Source: Flavobacteriales bacterium (GTDB lineage: Bacteria; Bacteroidota; Bacteroidia; Flavobacteriales_F; PHOS-HE28). Taken from it: a stretch of DNA of 64,000 nt. The notes under the pieces were generated by a model that was not told the origin of the DNA, ran no database searches, and worked only from the letters and a program-made list of their open reading frames with translations. Both the position numbers and the translations under genes were made by a program. Positions 8,852 to 16,251 of the stretch are shown piece by piece (position 1 is the stretch's first letter; each line of letters starts with the position of its first letter). Where the stretch lies: assembly GCA_026129465.1 (NCBI GenBank), contig JAHCIA010000001.1, forward strand, positions 1,745,964 through 1,809,963, in the 5' to 3' direction.

Positions 8852-9529
8852 TCACAAGTTCCGCAACGCCTCTTTCACACTGAGCGGCGACAAGGTCGCA
8901 GACCTGACCAAGGACTTCACCGCCTGTGGATCGGTAGCACCGTATTCGCGCAGCGCCCAGCCGATGGCCTTCCGGATGAAAAAGTCCGGATGCGCCGCAT
9001 GACGCCGGATGTTCGCGAAGAGCACCGCCTGATCGGTTTCCGTCCTCCACTTCAACTGGAACAGGATGGCCGCGCGGTTCAGCCATAGGTCCGGACTCTC
9101 GATCCAGCGCTTGTTCCAGGGGGCGATCGCATCCGGATGCCGCTTCAGCACCACGCCCACTACCTTGCTCGCCAGCAGGTCCACCGTATCCCACCAGCTC
9201 CTGGTGGTGATCAGCTCCTCCAACAACGGCAGGTGCCCAGGTCCGAGCTTCTTCGCCAGGCGCACCAGCAGGTCCACGGCGCAGTAATGCCATTCACGCT
9301 CGCGCTGCGCGAATGCTGAACGGGCGATGGCCGGAAGCTCCTCCATCGGCGGCGGCCCGTACCGATGGATGTGCGCTTGGAGCAATGCCCGGCGCTCAGG
9401 CGTCTTGATGCCGAAGAAGGGCGCGATGTCCTTCATGTAGGCGCGCATCGCCACCGCGTTGTCCGCACGCGCATGGCCTGCCAGCAGCGGCGCCAGGGGC
9501 TTCAGCCAGGGATGCGGGGTGGCCGGCAT
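8852..9529 (-). CDS. DNA alkylation repair protein, AlkD-like HEAT-repeat glycosylase
   Basis: The 225-residue protein belongs to the AlkD family of HEAT-like repeat DNA glycosylases, which remove N3- and N7-alkylated bases without base flipping. The family features are visible: MKDIAPFFGIKTPERR near residue 35, REWHYCAVDLL, the central RSWWDTVDLLASKVVG, and FFIRKAIGWALREYG near the C-terminus, which carries the conserved Trp and Arg. Length matches the family. Its ATG is 3 nt below the stop of the antiporter gene, so the two form a leftward pair; the functional link, if any, is not obvious. Confidence 0.9.
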   Translation of the reverse strand: MPATPHPWLKPLAPLLAGHARADNAVAMRAYMKDIAPFFGIKTPERRALLQAHIHRYGPPPMEELPAIARSAFAQREREWHYCAVDLLVRLAKKLGPGHLPLLEELITTRSWWDTVDLLASKVVGVVLKRHPDAIAPWNKRWIESPDLWLNRAAILFQLKWRTETDQAVLFANIRRHAAHPDFFIRKAIGWALREYGATDPQAVKSLVRSATLSPLSVKEALRNL

Positions 9530-9532
9530 GGC

Positions 9533-11197
9533 TCAACTCCGGTCGCGCTTCAAGGTCTCCACCAGGGTGGCATGGAAGCTCTCGGCGGCCATGGCGTGCG
9601 GCCGCAGGATGTGCGCGCTATCAAAGGCTTCGAGGAAGGGCGCGTCGCGCTCGTTCATCTGCGCCACGAAGACCTCTCCCTTGTACCCATGCCGTTCCAG
9701 GTCCGTCAACAGCCGCAACGAATGCTCCACCACCGGTATGGTGCTGACGATGGCCCCGGCATTGGCCCACGGCACATGGTCCAGCAGATCGGGATCCTCG
9801 ATGTCGCCGTACATGATGGTGCGGCCCTCCTCCTGCCAGCGACGCACCACCTGGGGGTCGAAGTCGATCCCCATCCAGGTGATGTCCGGATAGGCGTGCA
9901 GGCATTGGGCGATGGTGCCGCCGAAGCGTCCCATGCCGAAGATGATGAGGTCATAGCGCTGCTGCTCCGCGAGTTGTTCCTTCTTCTCCCGATAGGGGTC
10001 CTTCCGCTCGAAGACGCCCAACATCGGCGCCAGCCACTCGTAGAGCTTGGCGGAATAGAGGATCATGTAGGTGGACAGGCCGATGGTGATCAGGCCCACG
10101 AGGGTGATGAGGCCCACGGTCTCTTCATCCAGGTGGCCCACCTGCAGACCGAGACCGGCGAAAATGAGCGAGAACTCGCTGATCTGCGCCACCGTGAGTC
10201 CGGCCAGGAAGCCCGTGCGTTTGCGGTAGCCCATGGCGCCCATGATCAGCAGCACGATGATCGGATTGCCGATGAGCACGAAGAGGGAGAACACCAGCGC
10301 CTGTGGCACCATGGCACCGATGACGTTGAGATCGAGCTGCACCCCGAGGTTCACGAAGAAGAAGAGCAGCAGGAAATCGCGCAGGCTGATGAGGCGGCCG
10401 CCGATGGCATCGCGGAAGGGCGATGACGCGAGACTGACCCCTGCGAGGAAGGCGCCGACCTCGCCGCTGAAGCCGATCAGCTGGCTGAGCGAGGCCAGGC
10501 CCACGGCCCAGGCCACGGCGAAAAGCGCCAGAAGCTCCTGCGAGCGGGCCAGGAAGAAACTCACGCGGGGGATCACGAAGCGCATGAAAACGAAGGTGGC
10601 CGCCACCAGCATCGCACTGGCGCCGAGCGTGGCCGCGATATCGCCCCACACATCGCCGCCGCCGTCGCGTGCCAGGGCCGAGAGCACGATCATCACCAGG
10701 ATCACCACGATGTCCTGCACGATGAGGAAGCCGATGGCGATCTGGCCGTGCAGCGCGTCGATCTCCTTCTTGTCGGTGAGGAGCTTGACGATGATGATGG
10801 TGCTGCTGAAGGTGAGCGCCACGGCGATGTAGAAGCTGTGCAACTGGGAGAAGCCCAGCGCCAGGCCGATGAGGTAGCCGATGCCGGCGGTGAAGAGCAC
10901 CTGCCCCAGGCCGGTCAACAGGGCGATCTTCCCCGTGCTCTTGATCAGGCGCAGGTCCAGCTTCAGGCCCACGATGAAGAGCAGCACCGCGATGCCGATC
11001 TCCGCCAGCAACTCGATGTTCTCCTTGCTCTTGACCACATCGAGCATGGAGGGGCCCACGAGGATGCCCAGCGCGATGAACATGACGATCAGGGGCTGCC
11101 GCAGCAGCTGGCCCAGCCCGCCCAGCAGCGCGGCGAGCAGCAGAATGATGGCGAACTCGTGGAAGGGGTGCGCGGCGATCTCGTCCAACAAGGGCAT
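9533..11197 (-). CDS. CPA2 family cation:proton antiporter with TrkA-N domain
   Basis: A 554-residue protein with about 12 membrane helices (Na+/H+ exchanger fold, residues about 5-390) followed by a cytoplasmic Rossmann-type RCK/TrkA-N domain (YDLIIFGMGRFGGTIAQCL, about residue 425, containing the nucleotide-binding GxGxxG). This is the KefB/YbaL-like layout for K+ or Na+ efflux gated by a nucleotide or glutathione adduct. I start at the ATG at 11197 rather than the far upstream codon, because TACTTTGG ends 4 nt before it and the preceding 48 codons look non-coding. It is divergent from a CPA1 antiporter; together they suggest a cation and pH homeostasis locus. AlkD follows 3 nt downstream. 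Confidence 0.9.
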   Translation of the reverse strand: MPLLDEIAAHPFHEFAIILLLAALLGGLGQLLRQPLIVMFIALGILVGPSMLDVVKSKENIELLAEIGIAVLLFIVGLKLDLRLIKSTGKIALLTGLGQVLFTAGIGYLIGLALGFSQLHSFYIAVALTFSSTIIIVKLLTDKKEIDALHGQIAIGFLIVQDIVVILVMIVLSALARDGGGDVWGDIAATLGASAMLVAATFVFMRFVIPRVSFFLARSQELLALFAVAWAVGLASLSQLIGFSGEVGAFLAGVSLASSPFRDAIGGRLISLRDFLLLFFFVNLGVQLDLNVIGAMVPQALVFSLFVLIGNPIIVLLIMGAMGYRKRTGFLAGLTVAQISEFSLIFAGLGLQVGHLDEETVGLITLVGLITIGLSTYMILYSAKLYEWLAPMLGVFERKDPYREKKEQLAEQQRYDLIIFGMGRFGGTIAQCLHAYPDITWMGIDFDPQVVRRWQEEGRTIMYGDIEDPDLLDHVPWANAGAIVSTIPVVEHSLRLLTDLERHGYKGEVFVAQMNERDAPFLEAFDSAHILRPHAMAAESFHATLVETLKRDRS

Positions 11198-11201
11198 GGA
11201 C

Positions 11202-11209
11202 CCAAAGTA
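11202..11209 (-). promoter_or_regulatory. Putative -7 element (TACTTTGG) of the CPA2 antiporter
   Basis: Minus-strand TACTTTGG ends 4 nt before the ATG at 11197, so the transcript should be leaderless or nearly so. It faces away from the CPA1 promoter across a 144-nt intergenic region. Confidence 0.55.
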
Positions 11210-11222
11210 AGGGGATGGCGGG

Positions 11223-11262
11223 TTGGTGGAACGTGGTGATGACAGGGCAGGCTTGGTGGAAC
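11223..11262. repeat. 10-bp direct repeat in the divergent antiporter promoter region
   Basis: TTGGTGGAAC occurs at 11223-11232 and again at 11253-11262, exactly 30 bp apart (about three helical turns), between the two divergent antiporter promoters. The spacing would place two copies on the same DNA face, as for a regulator site. No known operator is recognised. Confidence 0.4.
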
Positions 11263-11353
11263 CCACTGCGAGCGCAAAAGGGTGCAAGGGCCTGAGAGAT
11301 CGGCCCACACGCACTGCTGTCGCCCTTCCCCACCCTCGCACACATCACTCCGG

Positions 11354-11361
11354 TACCTTCG
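11354..11361 (+). promoter_or_regulatory. Putative -7 element (TACCTTCG) of the CPA1 antiporter
   Basis: TACCTTCG ends 5 nt before the ATG at 11367. With the usual start point a few bases after this box, the mRNA should begin at or next to the start codon. Confidence 0.6.
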
Positions 11362-11366
11362 CGCCC

Positions 11367-12869
11367 ATGTCCATCAGCGTTGAACAGATCCTGCTCGTGG
11401 GAGCACTGTTGTTGCTGGTGAGTATCCTGGCCAGCAAGACCAGCGGCCGCCTGGGAGTGCCCTCGCTGCTGCTCTTCATGGGCGTGGGCATGGTGGCCGG
11501 CACCGATGGGCTCGGGATCATCGACCTGCAGGACGCTGGCATCGCGCAGTTCCTGGGCATCGTGGCGCTGGTGTTCATCCTCTTCAGTGGCGGCATGGAT
11601 TCACGCCTGGAGAGCGTGCGTCCCGTGTTCTGGCGGGGCCTGTCGCTGAGCACCGTGGGCGTGCTGCTCACCGCGGTCATAGTGGGTCTCAGCGTGCCCC
11701 TGTTCACCTCGCTGGGCTGGCGCGAGGGGCTGCTGCTGGGCGCGGTTATCTCCAGCACGGACGCCGCCGCGGTGTTCACCATCCTGCGCAGCAAGGGCAT
11801 GGGCCTGAAGGGCAACCTGCGCCAGACGCTGGAGTTGGAGAGCGGCAGCAACGACCCGATGGCCTTCTTCCTTACCACGGCCATGCTGCAACTGGTGATC
11901 GCGCCGGAAGCTTCGCCCTGGACGCTGGTGCCGATGTTCTTCCTGCAGATGGGCATCGGCGCCTTGATGGGCTGGGGCATGGGCATGCTGATGACGCGCG
12001 TGCTGAACCGCATCCACCTCGATTTCGAGGGCCTCTACCCCGTGCTGATGCTGGCCCTGGTGATGCTCACCTTCGCCGCCACCGACGCCGTGGGCGGCAA
12101 CGGTTTCCTGGCGGTGTACCTGGCCGGCGTGGTGCTGGGCAACGACGACTTCATCCACAAGCGCAGCCTGATCCGTTTCTATGACGGCCAGGCCTGGCTG
12201 ATGCAGATCGTGATGTTCCTTACACTGGGCCTGCTGGTGAACCCGCGCGAGATCGTGCCGGTGATGGGTGCCGGGCTGATCATCTCACTCGTGCTCATCT
12301 TCATCGCGCGGCCTTTGGCGGTGCTCATCGCGCTGCTGCCTTTCCGCATGATGTTCGCCAAGCGGGTACTGATCTCCTGGGTTGGTCTGCGCGGTGCGGT
12401 GCCCATCGTATTCGCCACCTATCCGCTCATGGCCGGTGTGGAACATGCGGGGCTCATCTTCAACATCGTCTTCTTCATCGTGCTCACCTCCGTGCTGCTG
12501 CAGGGCACCACTCTTCCCTTGGTGGCACGCTGGCTGGGGCTGGAGCGGCCGGAATCCGCGCGAAGACTTTCGCCCTATGACCTGGAGATCAGCCCCGAGT
12601 TGCGCGGCGAATTGCGCCAATTGCTGATCCCTGCGGGCTGCACTGGCGATGGCCGCCAGATGGTGGACCTGCACTTCCCGCTCGGCAGCCTGGTCACCCG
12701 CATCGATCGGAGCGGGGTGCACATCTTCCCTTCGGGAAATACGAAGGTCCAGGGCGGCGACCGCCTGACGGTGATCACCAGCAAGCCGCGCGAACTGGAT
12801 GAATTGGCCCGCCGCTGGGGCTTTACGGTGATGCAGGTGGCCCCCATGGTGCGGCCTGTAACGGGCTGA
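11367..12869 (+). CDS. CPA1-type potassium/proton antiporter (CvrA/NhaP2-like)
   Basis: A 500-residue antiporter. Residues about 1-390 form a CPA1 exchanger with 12 or so helices, including the ion-binding segment SSTDAAAVFTILRSKG and the ESGSNDPMAFFLT motif, both typical of NhaP2/CvrA. The C-terminal 110 residues contain a TrkA-C/RCK-like ligand domain (VDLHFPLGSLVTRIDRSGVH through DRLTVITSKPRELDEL). NhaP2/CvrA proteins export K+ (or Na+) in exchange for protons and control cell volume at low osmolarity. The frame is open 48 codons further upstream, but the TACCTTCG box 5 nt before 11367 and the family's N-terminus favour this ATG. It is divergently arranged with a CPA2 antiporter. Confidence 0.92.
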   Translation: MSISVEQILLVGALLLLVSILASKTSGRLGVPSLLLFMGVGMVAGTDGLGIIDLQDAGIAQFLGIVALVFILFSGGMDSRLESVRPVFWRGLSLSTVGVLLTAVIVGLSVPLFTSLGWREGLLLGAVISSTDAAAVFTILRSKGMGLKGNLRQTLELESGSNDPMAFFLTTAMLQLVIAPEASPWTLVPMFFLQMGIGALMGWGMGMLMTRVLNRIHLDFEGLYPVLMLALVMLTFAATDAVGGNGFLAVYLAGVVLGNDDFIHKRSLIRFYDGQAWLMQIVMFLTLGLLVNPREIVPVMGAGLIISLVLIFIARPLAVLIALLPFRMMFAKRVLISWVGLRGAVPIVFATYPLMAGVEHAGLIFNIVFFIVLTSVLLQGTTLPLVARWLGLERPESARRLSPYDLEISPELRGELRQLLIPAGCTGDGRQMVDLHFPLGSLVTRIDRSGVHIFPSGNTKVQGGDRLTVITSKPRELDELARRWGFTVMQVAPMVRPVTG

Positions 12870-12898
12870 TTACTTTTCGGCTCGCAAACCCTGTCGCC

Positions 12899-13297
12899 AT
12901 GGTGAACAATCTGAAGGTCCTTTCCATCCTGCATTATGTGTACGGCGCGCTCGTGTGCGTCATGGGTGTGGCCATGCTCTCCCTCGTGGGGCTGGGCGCC
13001 TTTCTGGCCAGCGACGTGGTGGCCCAGAACGCCGAGGAACCCCCGCCGGAATGGCTCGGTGCCTTCCTGGGGGCCTTCGGCATGGCGCTCTTCATCATCA
13101 TCCTGCTTTGGGGGCTCTTCATCGTGCTCAGCGGCCGCTGGATCGCCAGGCGCCGCAACCGCACGGCCTCCATCGTGGTCGCCGCGCTCTGCCTGCTGAG
13201 CTTCCCCTTCGGCACGGCTCTGGGCATCTTCACACTGGTGGTGCTGTTGAATGATGAAGTGCGTCAGGCCTACGAGGGTGGGGAGGTCCTGCGTTAA
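12899..13297 (+). CDS. Small multi-pass membrane protein of unknown function
   Basis: The 132-residue protein has three to four membrane helices: about residues 12-38 (YVYGALVCVMGVAMLSLVGL), 55-75 (WLGAFLGAFGMALFIIILLW), an overlapping continuation to about 82, and 93-115. A basic loop RWIARRRNRT separates the last two. Similar small membrane proteins with an initial LKVLSILHYVYGAL are found in Bacteroidota, but I know no function. It starts 29 nt after the CPA1 antiporter and could be co-transcribed; an imperfect TACTTTTC box (12871-12878) precedes it. Confidence 0.7.
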   Translation: MVNNLKVLSILHYVYGALVCVMGVAMLSLVGLGAFLASDVVAQNAEEPPPEWLGAFLGAFGMALFIIILLWGLFIVLSGRWIARRRNRTASIVVAALCLLSFPFGTALGIFTLVVLLNDEVRQAYEGGEVLR

Positions 13298-13335
13298 GGG
13301 ATCCGCATGGGCTTGGTCCGTGGGTGATCCCTGCC

Positions 13336-13343
13336 CATCTTCG
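13336..13343 (+). promoter_or_regulatory. Putative -7 element (CATCTTCG) of the cyanophycinase-like gene
   Basis: CATCTTCG differs from the genome's usual box only in its first base and ends 5 nt before the ATG at 13349. It overlaps the alternative GTG start at 13343, arguing against that start. Confidence 0.4.
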
Positions 13344-13348
13344 TGGGC

Positions 13349-15133
13349 ATGAGGATCACGCTCTCGATACTCCTGCTTTCGCTGGTGCTGAACTCCCCGG
13401 CACAGAGCTACTTCAGTTATCCCTTGGGAAACCCGAACAGCATCGGCGTACAGGCGCTCGGCGGCGTATGCCTGATGGGCGGCGCCACGGAGAATGACGA
13501 GGCCATGAAATGGTTCCTGCAACGCGCCAACGGGGGTGATGTGCTGGTGCTGCGAGCCAGCGGTGGAAACGGGTACAACAGTTATTTCTACAGCGAACTG
13601 GGCGTCACCATCAACCGGGTGGAGACCATCGTGTTCAACAACGCCAGCGCCTCCAGCGAGGCGTACATCCACCAACGCATCCAGGAGGCAGAGGCGATCT
13701 GGTTCGCCGGCGGCAACCAGTGGAACTACGTGAACTACTGGCGCGACACGCCCATCGCCACGCTGATCAATGAAGCGATCGCCCAGCGGAACATCGTCGT
13801 AGGTGGCACCAGCGCGGGCATGGCCATCCTGGGTGGCGGCTACTACACCGCACAGGCCGGTTCGGTCACCAGCGCCACCGCGTTGACCAACCCGTACCAC
13901 CCTTGGGTGACGGTGGACATCGCGCCTTTCCTGGAAGTGCCGTTCATGTCCGAAGTGGTGACCGACACACACTACGACAACCCGGACCGACGCGGGCGGC
14001 ACATGGTGTTCCTGGCGCGCATGTTCGCCGACCACGGCATCGATGCAAAGGGCATCGCCTGCGACGAATACACGGCGGTGTGCGTTTCGCCCGATGGTGT
14101 GGGACGGGTCTTCGGGGAGTTCCCCACCTATCAGGACTTCGCGTACTTCCTCCAGATCAATTGCGAGGAGCCGGACGGGCCGGAAACGATCGCCTCCGGT
14201 ACGCCGCTGACCTGGGACCGCGGTGGCCAGGGGGTGAAGGTGTACAAGGTGCCGGGCACCATGGACGGAAGCAACACCTTCGACCTGAACGACTGGCGAA
14301 CGGGCAGCGGTGGCACCTGGCGACACTTCCGTGCCATCAATGGTGTCTTCAGCGAGTTGGCCGGCACACAAGCGCCCGAATGCGCCGCGGTGCCTATGCC
14401 AGGCCTGGCGCTCAAGGCCATGCTGCAAGGCCCCTACGATCCGGGCACCGGAAGGATGCGCGACGACCTGCGTGTGGCGGGCCTGATACCGGAAGAGGAG
14501 CCCTATACCGCGCTCGGGTTCACGCATGTGGGCGGTGGTGGCGAAACGCTGGACGCCGCCCTGCTCGGTGCAACAGGTGATGACGCGATCGTGGACTGGG
14601 TGGTGGTGGAATTGCGCGACCCGGATGTGCCGGCCACGGTGGTCCACACGATCGGTGCGTTGGTGCAGCGCGATGGCGACGTGGTGGACGCGGAAGGGAA
14701 CACGCCCCTGATGTTGGATGTGCCGGTGGGCGAGTACCATGTGGCCCTTCGCCACCGCAACCATCTTGGGGTGATGACCGCGGCCCCACTGACGCTGGGC
14801 GCGGTCACCGCCGTGGTGGACCTCACCCAACCGATCACGAACACCTATGGAACGGAGGCTATGCGCGAGACCGGCGGCGTGATGTTGCTCTGGTGCGGCG
14901 ATGTGAACTTCGATGGCAAACTTCAATACACCGGCGGGGGCAACGACCGCGACCCGATCCTGTCGACCATTGGTGGACCGGTGCCAACCAACACGGTCTC
15001 CGGCTACCTGCCCGCGGATGTGGACCTGGACGGCGTGGCCAGCTATACAGGCATCGGCAACGACCGCGACCCCATCCTCAGCAACATCGGCGGCAGCGTG
15101 CCCACGGCCATCCGCCACGCGCAGCTTCCCTAA
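13349..15133 (+). CDS. Secreted cyanophycinase-like S51 peptidase with duplicated C-terminal DxDxDG repeats
   Basis: A 594-residue protein with a signal peptide (about residues 1-20). Residues about 25-290 resemble cyanophycinase/peptidase S51: FAGGNQW near 119-124 and the nucleophile elbow GGTSAGM with candidate catalytic Ser155. Cyanophycinase cleaves the Asp-Arg storage polymer; secreted bacterial relatives hydrolyse beta-aspartyl peptides outside the cell. The last about 78 residues hold two tandem repeats, each with an acidic Asp-rich loop (DVNFDG, DVDLDG) followed by YTG-GNDRDPIL and VPT, a dockerin-like arrangement. No classical type A T9SS tail is seen; the repeat may replace it. An in-frame GTG two codons upstream is less likely. 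It converges on a DUF4258-like gene with a 4-nt overlap. Confidence 0.82.
   Translation: MRITLSILLLSLVLNSPAQSYFSYPLGNPNSIGVQALGGVCLMGGATENDEAMKWFLQRANGGDVLVLRASGGNGYNSYFYSELGVTINRVETIVFNNASASSEAYIHQRIQEAEAIWFAGGNQWNYVNYWRDTPIATLINEAIAQRNIVVGGTSAGMAILGGGYYTAQAGSVTSATALTNPYHPWVTVDIAPFLEVPFMSEVVTDTHYDNPDRRGRHMVFLARMFADHGIDAKGIACDEYTAVCVSPDGVGRVFGEFPTYQDFAYFLQINCEEPDGPETIASGTPLTWDRGGQGVKVYKVPGTMDGSNTFDLNDWRTGSGGTWRHFRAINGVFSELAGTQAPECAAVPMPGLALKAMLQGPYDPGTGRMRDDLRVAGLIPEEEPYTALGFTHVGGGGETLDAALLGATGDDAIVDWVVVELRDPDVPATVVHTIGALVQRDGDVVDAEGNTPLMLDVPVGEYHVALRHRNHLGVMTAAPLTLGAVTAVVDLTQPITNTYGTEAMRETGGVMLLWCGDVNFDGKLQYTGGGNDRDPILSTIGGPVPTNTVSGYLPADVDLDGVASYTGIGNDRDPILSNIGGSVPTAIRHAQLP
14897..15133 (+). 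repeat. Two-unit coding repeat (GNDRDPIL repeats)
   Basis: Within the cyanophycinase-like gene, two about 40-codon units encode an acidic loop, then YTGGGNDRDPILSTIGG and YTGIGNDRDPILSNIGG, then VPT. The second unit ends the protein. The Asp/Asn spacing in DVNFDG and DVDLDG suggests calcium binding like dockerin or thrombospondin type 3 repeats. Confidence 0.8.
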
Positions 15134-15513
15134 GGCCCGGCCAGCGACCACAAGGTGGCCGTGCTGTCCACGTCCGCATCGCGCATGCCGGCGATCACCA
15201 GCAGGGCCGGTACGCCGTCGGGTTCAGCGCGGAGGGTGTACCAGATGCTGTCCGCCGTGCGCCGAGTGGCGCGCAGGTGCACACGTGACTCCGGGATCGA
15301 GGCCCGCACCTCTTCCAAAGTGATCGATCGAGCGCGCATCGCTTCCTCCGCCTGGGGCGTGGCACGCACGAGCGTGGCCGTCAAACGCTGCTTGATGCGG
15401 GCCTGAGGCGTCCAGGCCATGTTGCCCAATCGGTCGCCCAGAAAGAGGATCGAAAGGCCCAGGCCGATGGCCACACCGATGAGGTAACGGAGGAGGCGGC
15501 GGCGGAAGTCCAT
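15130..15513 (-). CDS. Membrane-anchored DUF4258-like protein
   Basis: The 127-residue protein has one N-terminal membrane helix (about residues 8-26, LIGVAIGLGLSILFLGDRL), then a short basic segment WTPQARIKQRL and a globular remainder with ITLEEVRASI near residue 70. This arrangement resembles Bacteroidota proteins carrying DUF4258 behind a single anchor; function is unknown. I start at the ATG at 15513 because the 42 codons upstream are the CATG repeat array and are not protein-like. The 3' end overlaps the cyanophycinase stop by 4 nt in convergent orientation. Confidence 0.6.
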   Translation of the reverse strand: MDFRRRLLRYLIGVAIGLGLSILFLGDRLGNMAWTPQARIKQRLTATLVRATPQAEEAMRARSITLEEVRASIPESRVHLRATRRTADSIWYTLRAEPDGVPALLVIAGMRDADVDSTATLWSLAGP

Positions 15514-15559
15514 GGAACTCATGTGCCCATGCGGGCATGCGGTCATGTGCGCATGTCGC
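15511..15559. repeat. 8-nt-phased CATG array, 3' side of the four-helix-bundle gene
   Basis: CATG begins at 15520, 15528, 15536, 15544 and 15552, exactly 8 nt apart (units CATGTGCC, CATGCGGG, CATGCGGT, CATGTGCG, CATGTCGC), with another CATG at 15511 that is the start codon region of the DUF4258-like gene. A second CATG-rich tract lies on the other side of the four-helix-bundle gene. Confidence 0.85.
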
Positions 15560-15573
15560 ACTGCAAAAGTGCG
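15557..15573 (-). terminator. Hairpin below the four-helix-bundle gene
   Basis: CGCACT (15557-15562) and AGTGCG (15568-15573) form a 6-bp stem with a GCAAA loop, 35 nt beyond the stop of the minus-strand four-helix-bundle gene and abutting the CATG array. No T-run follows, so it may be a weak terminator or part of the element's end. Confidence 0.4.
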
Positions 15574-15607
15574 TGTTCGCAAGCCGTAGTCGGCGATTCC
15601 TGCGTGG

Positions 15608-16096
15608 TCATGGCTTTTCAGTCCCGCTTTTGCGAGCATTCCGTTTCTCGGACAGCTCTCGGGCCAGTCTTTCAGTGGTGGTCTTCAAGATGCTGTGGAA
15701 TAGCGGGAACAAGACCTTGGTGCGGCGTACAAGGTCCGGATCATGTGGATAGTGGGCCTTGATGTGGCAGAGATCCAAACGAAAATCGGTCTCCTCCAAC
15801 TCCTGGTGGGCCACCTTCATTTTGTTGAGGAATGCACGCAAGCTTTGGGCACCCTGCGCTTCCCGTACATGTGACCCCACGGAAGTGCCGCTCCGCAGGA
15901 TCTGGTCCGCGAACACCGGATTGATGCGGACCAAGGACTCACAGTAGTCCATCACATGACTGGCCAGTCCAAAGGTCTCATCCACCACCGGGTTCTTTCT
16001 CCGATAAGAGGCACCCTGACCCAGTTGTGGTTCGGCCAGCTGCTCATTCCAGAATGAGGCCAACCACTCATCCGCATTGAAGGTCTCTTTTACCAT
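15608..16096 (-). CDS. Four-helix-bundle protein (S23/IVP-type, Avd-like)
   Basis: A 162-residue, all-helical protein matching the four-helix-bundle family first seen in 23S rRNA intervening sequences. The core runs from FGLASHVMDYCESLVRIN through ADQILRSGTSVGSHVREAQGA, the hallmark of the family, to a final helix with ELEETDFRLDLC. A relative, Avd, binds nucleic acid and reverse transcriptase in diversity-generating retroelements; stand-alone copies have no known role. No reverse transcriptase or variable repeat is nearby. The start at 16096 (MVKETFNADEW) gives the normal domain plus about 30 extra residues. The gene is isolated between CATG-rich tracts on both sides, suggesting a discrete, possibly mobile unit. 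Confidence 0.85.
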   Translation of the reverse strand: MVKETFNADEWLASFWNEQLAEPQLGQGASYRRKNPVVDETFGLASHVMDYCESLVRINPVFADQILRSGTSVGSHVREAQGAQSLRAFLNKMKVAHQELEETDFRLDLCHIKAHYPHDPDLVRRTKVLFPLFHSILKTTTERLARELSEKRNARKSGTEKP

Positions 16097-16124
16097 GGCG
16101 ATCGGGTTTGAAGGAAAGATATCG

Positions 16125-16247
16125 CATGCGGTAGGTGCTGGAGAACATATGCACATGTATGTCCCTGATCGAAACAAGGATCCTGTCCCATGGGCACATG
16201 GTGCATGGGATCCGCGCGTTGGCGGCACATGACCACATGGGCATATG
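16125..16247. repeat. CATG-rich tract, 5' side of the four-helix-bundle gene
   Basis: CATG occurs at 16125, 16154, 16189, 16197, 16204, 16228 and 16236, with two CATATG steps at 16146 and 16242. Several steps are 8 nt (16189-16197, 16228-16236) or near multiples of 8 (16204-16228 is 24), echoing the strict 8-nt array on the other side of the gene. Confidence 0.7.
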
Positions 16248-16251
16248 CTAT

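Noticed and set aside
12575-15151. An 858-codon minus-strand frame over the antiporter end and cyanophycinase gene
   Set aside because: Antisense shadow caused by high GC at third codon positions; no promoter box or protein-like segment supports it.
15608-16096. Diversity-generating retroelement accessory gene (Avd)
   Set aside because: No reverse transcriptase, template repeat or variable repeat is found nearby, so only a four-helix-bundle family call is justified.
15511-16247. CRISPR array
   Set aside because: The repeating unit is only 8 nt with a CATG core and no spacers; no cas gene is nearby.
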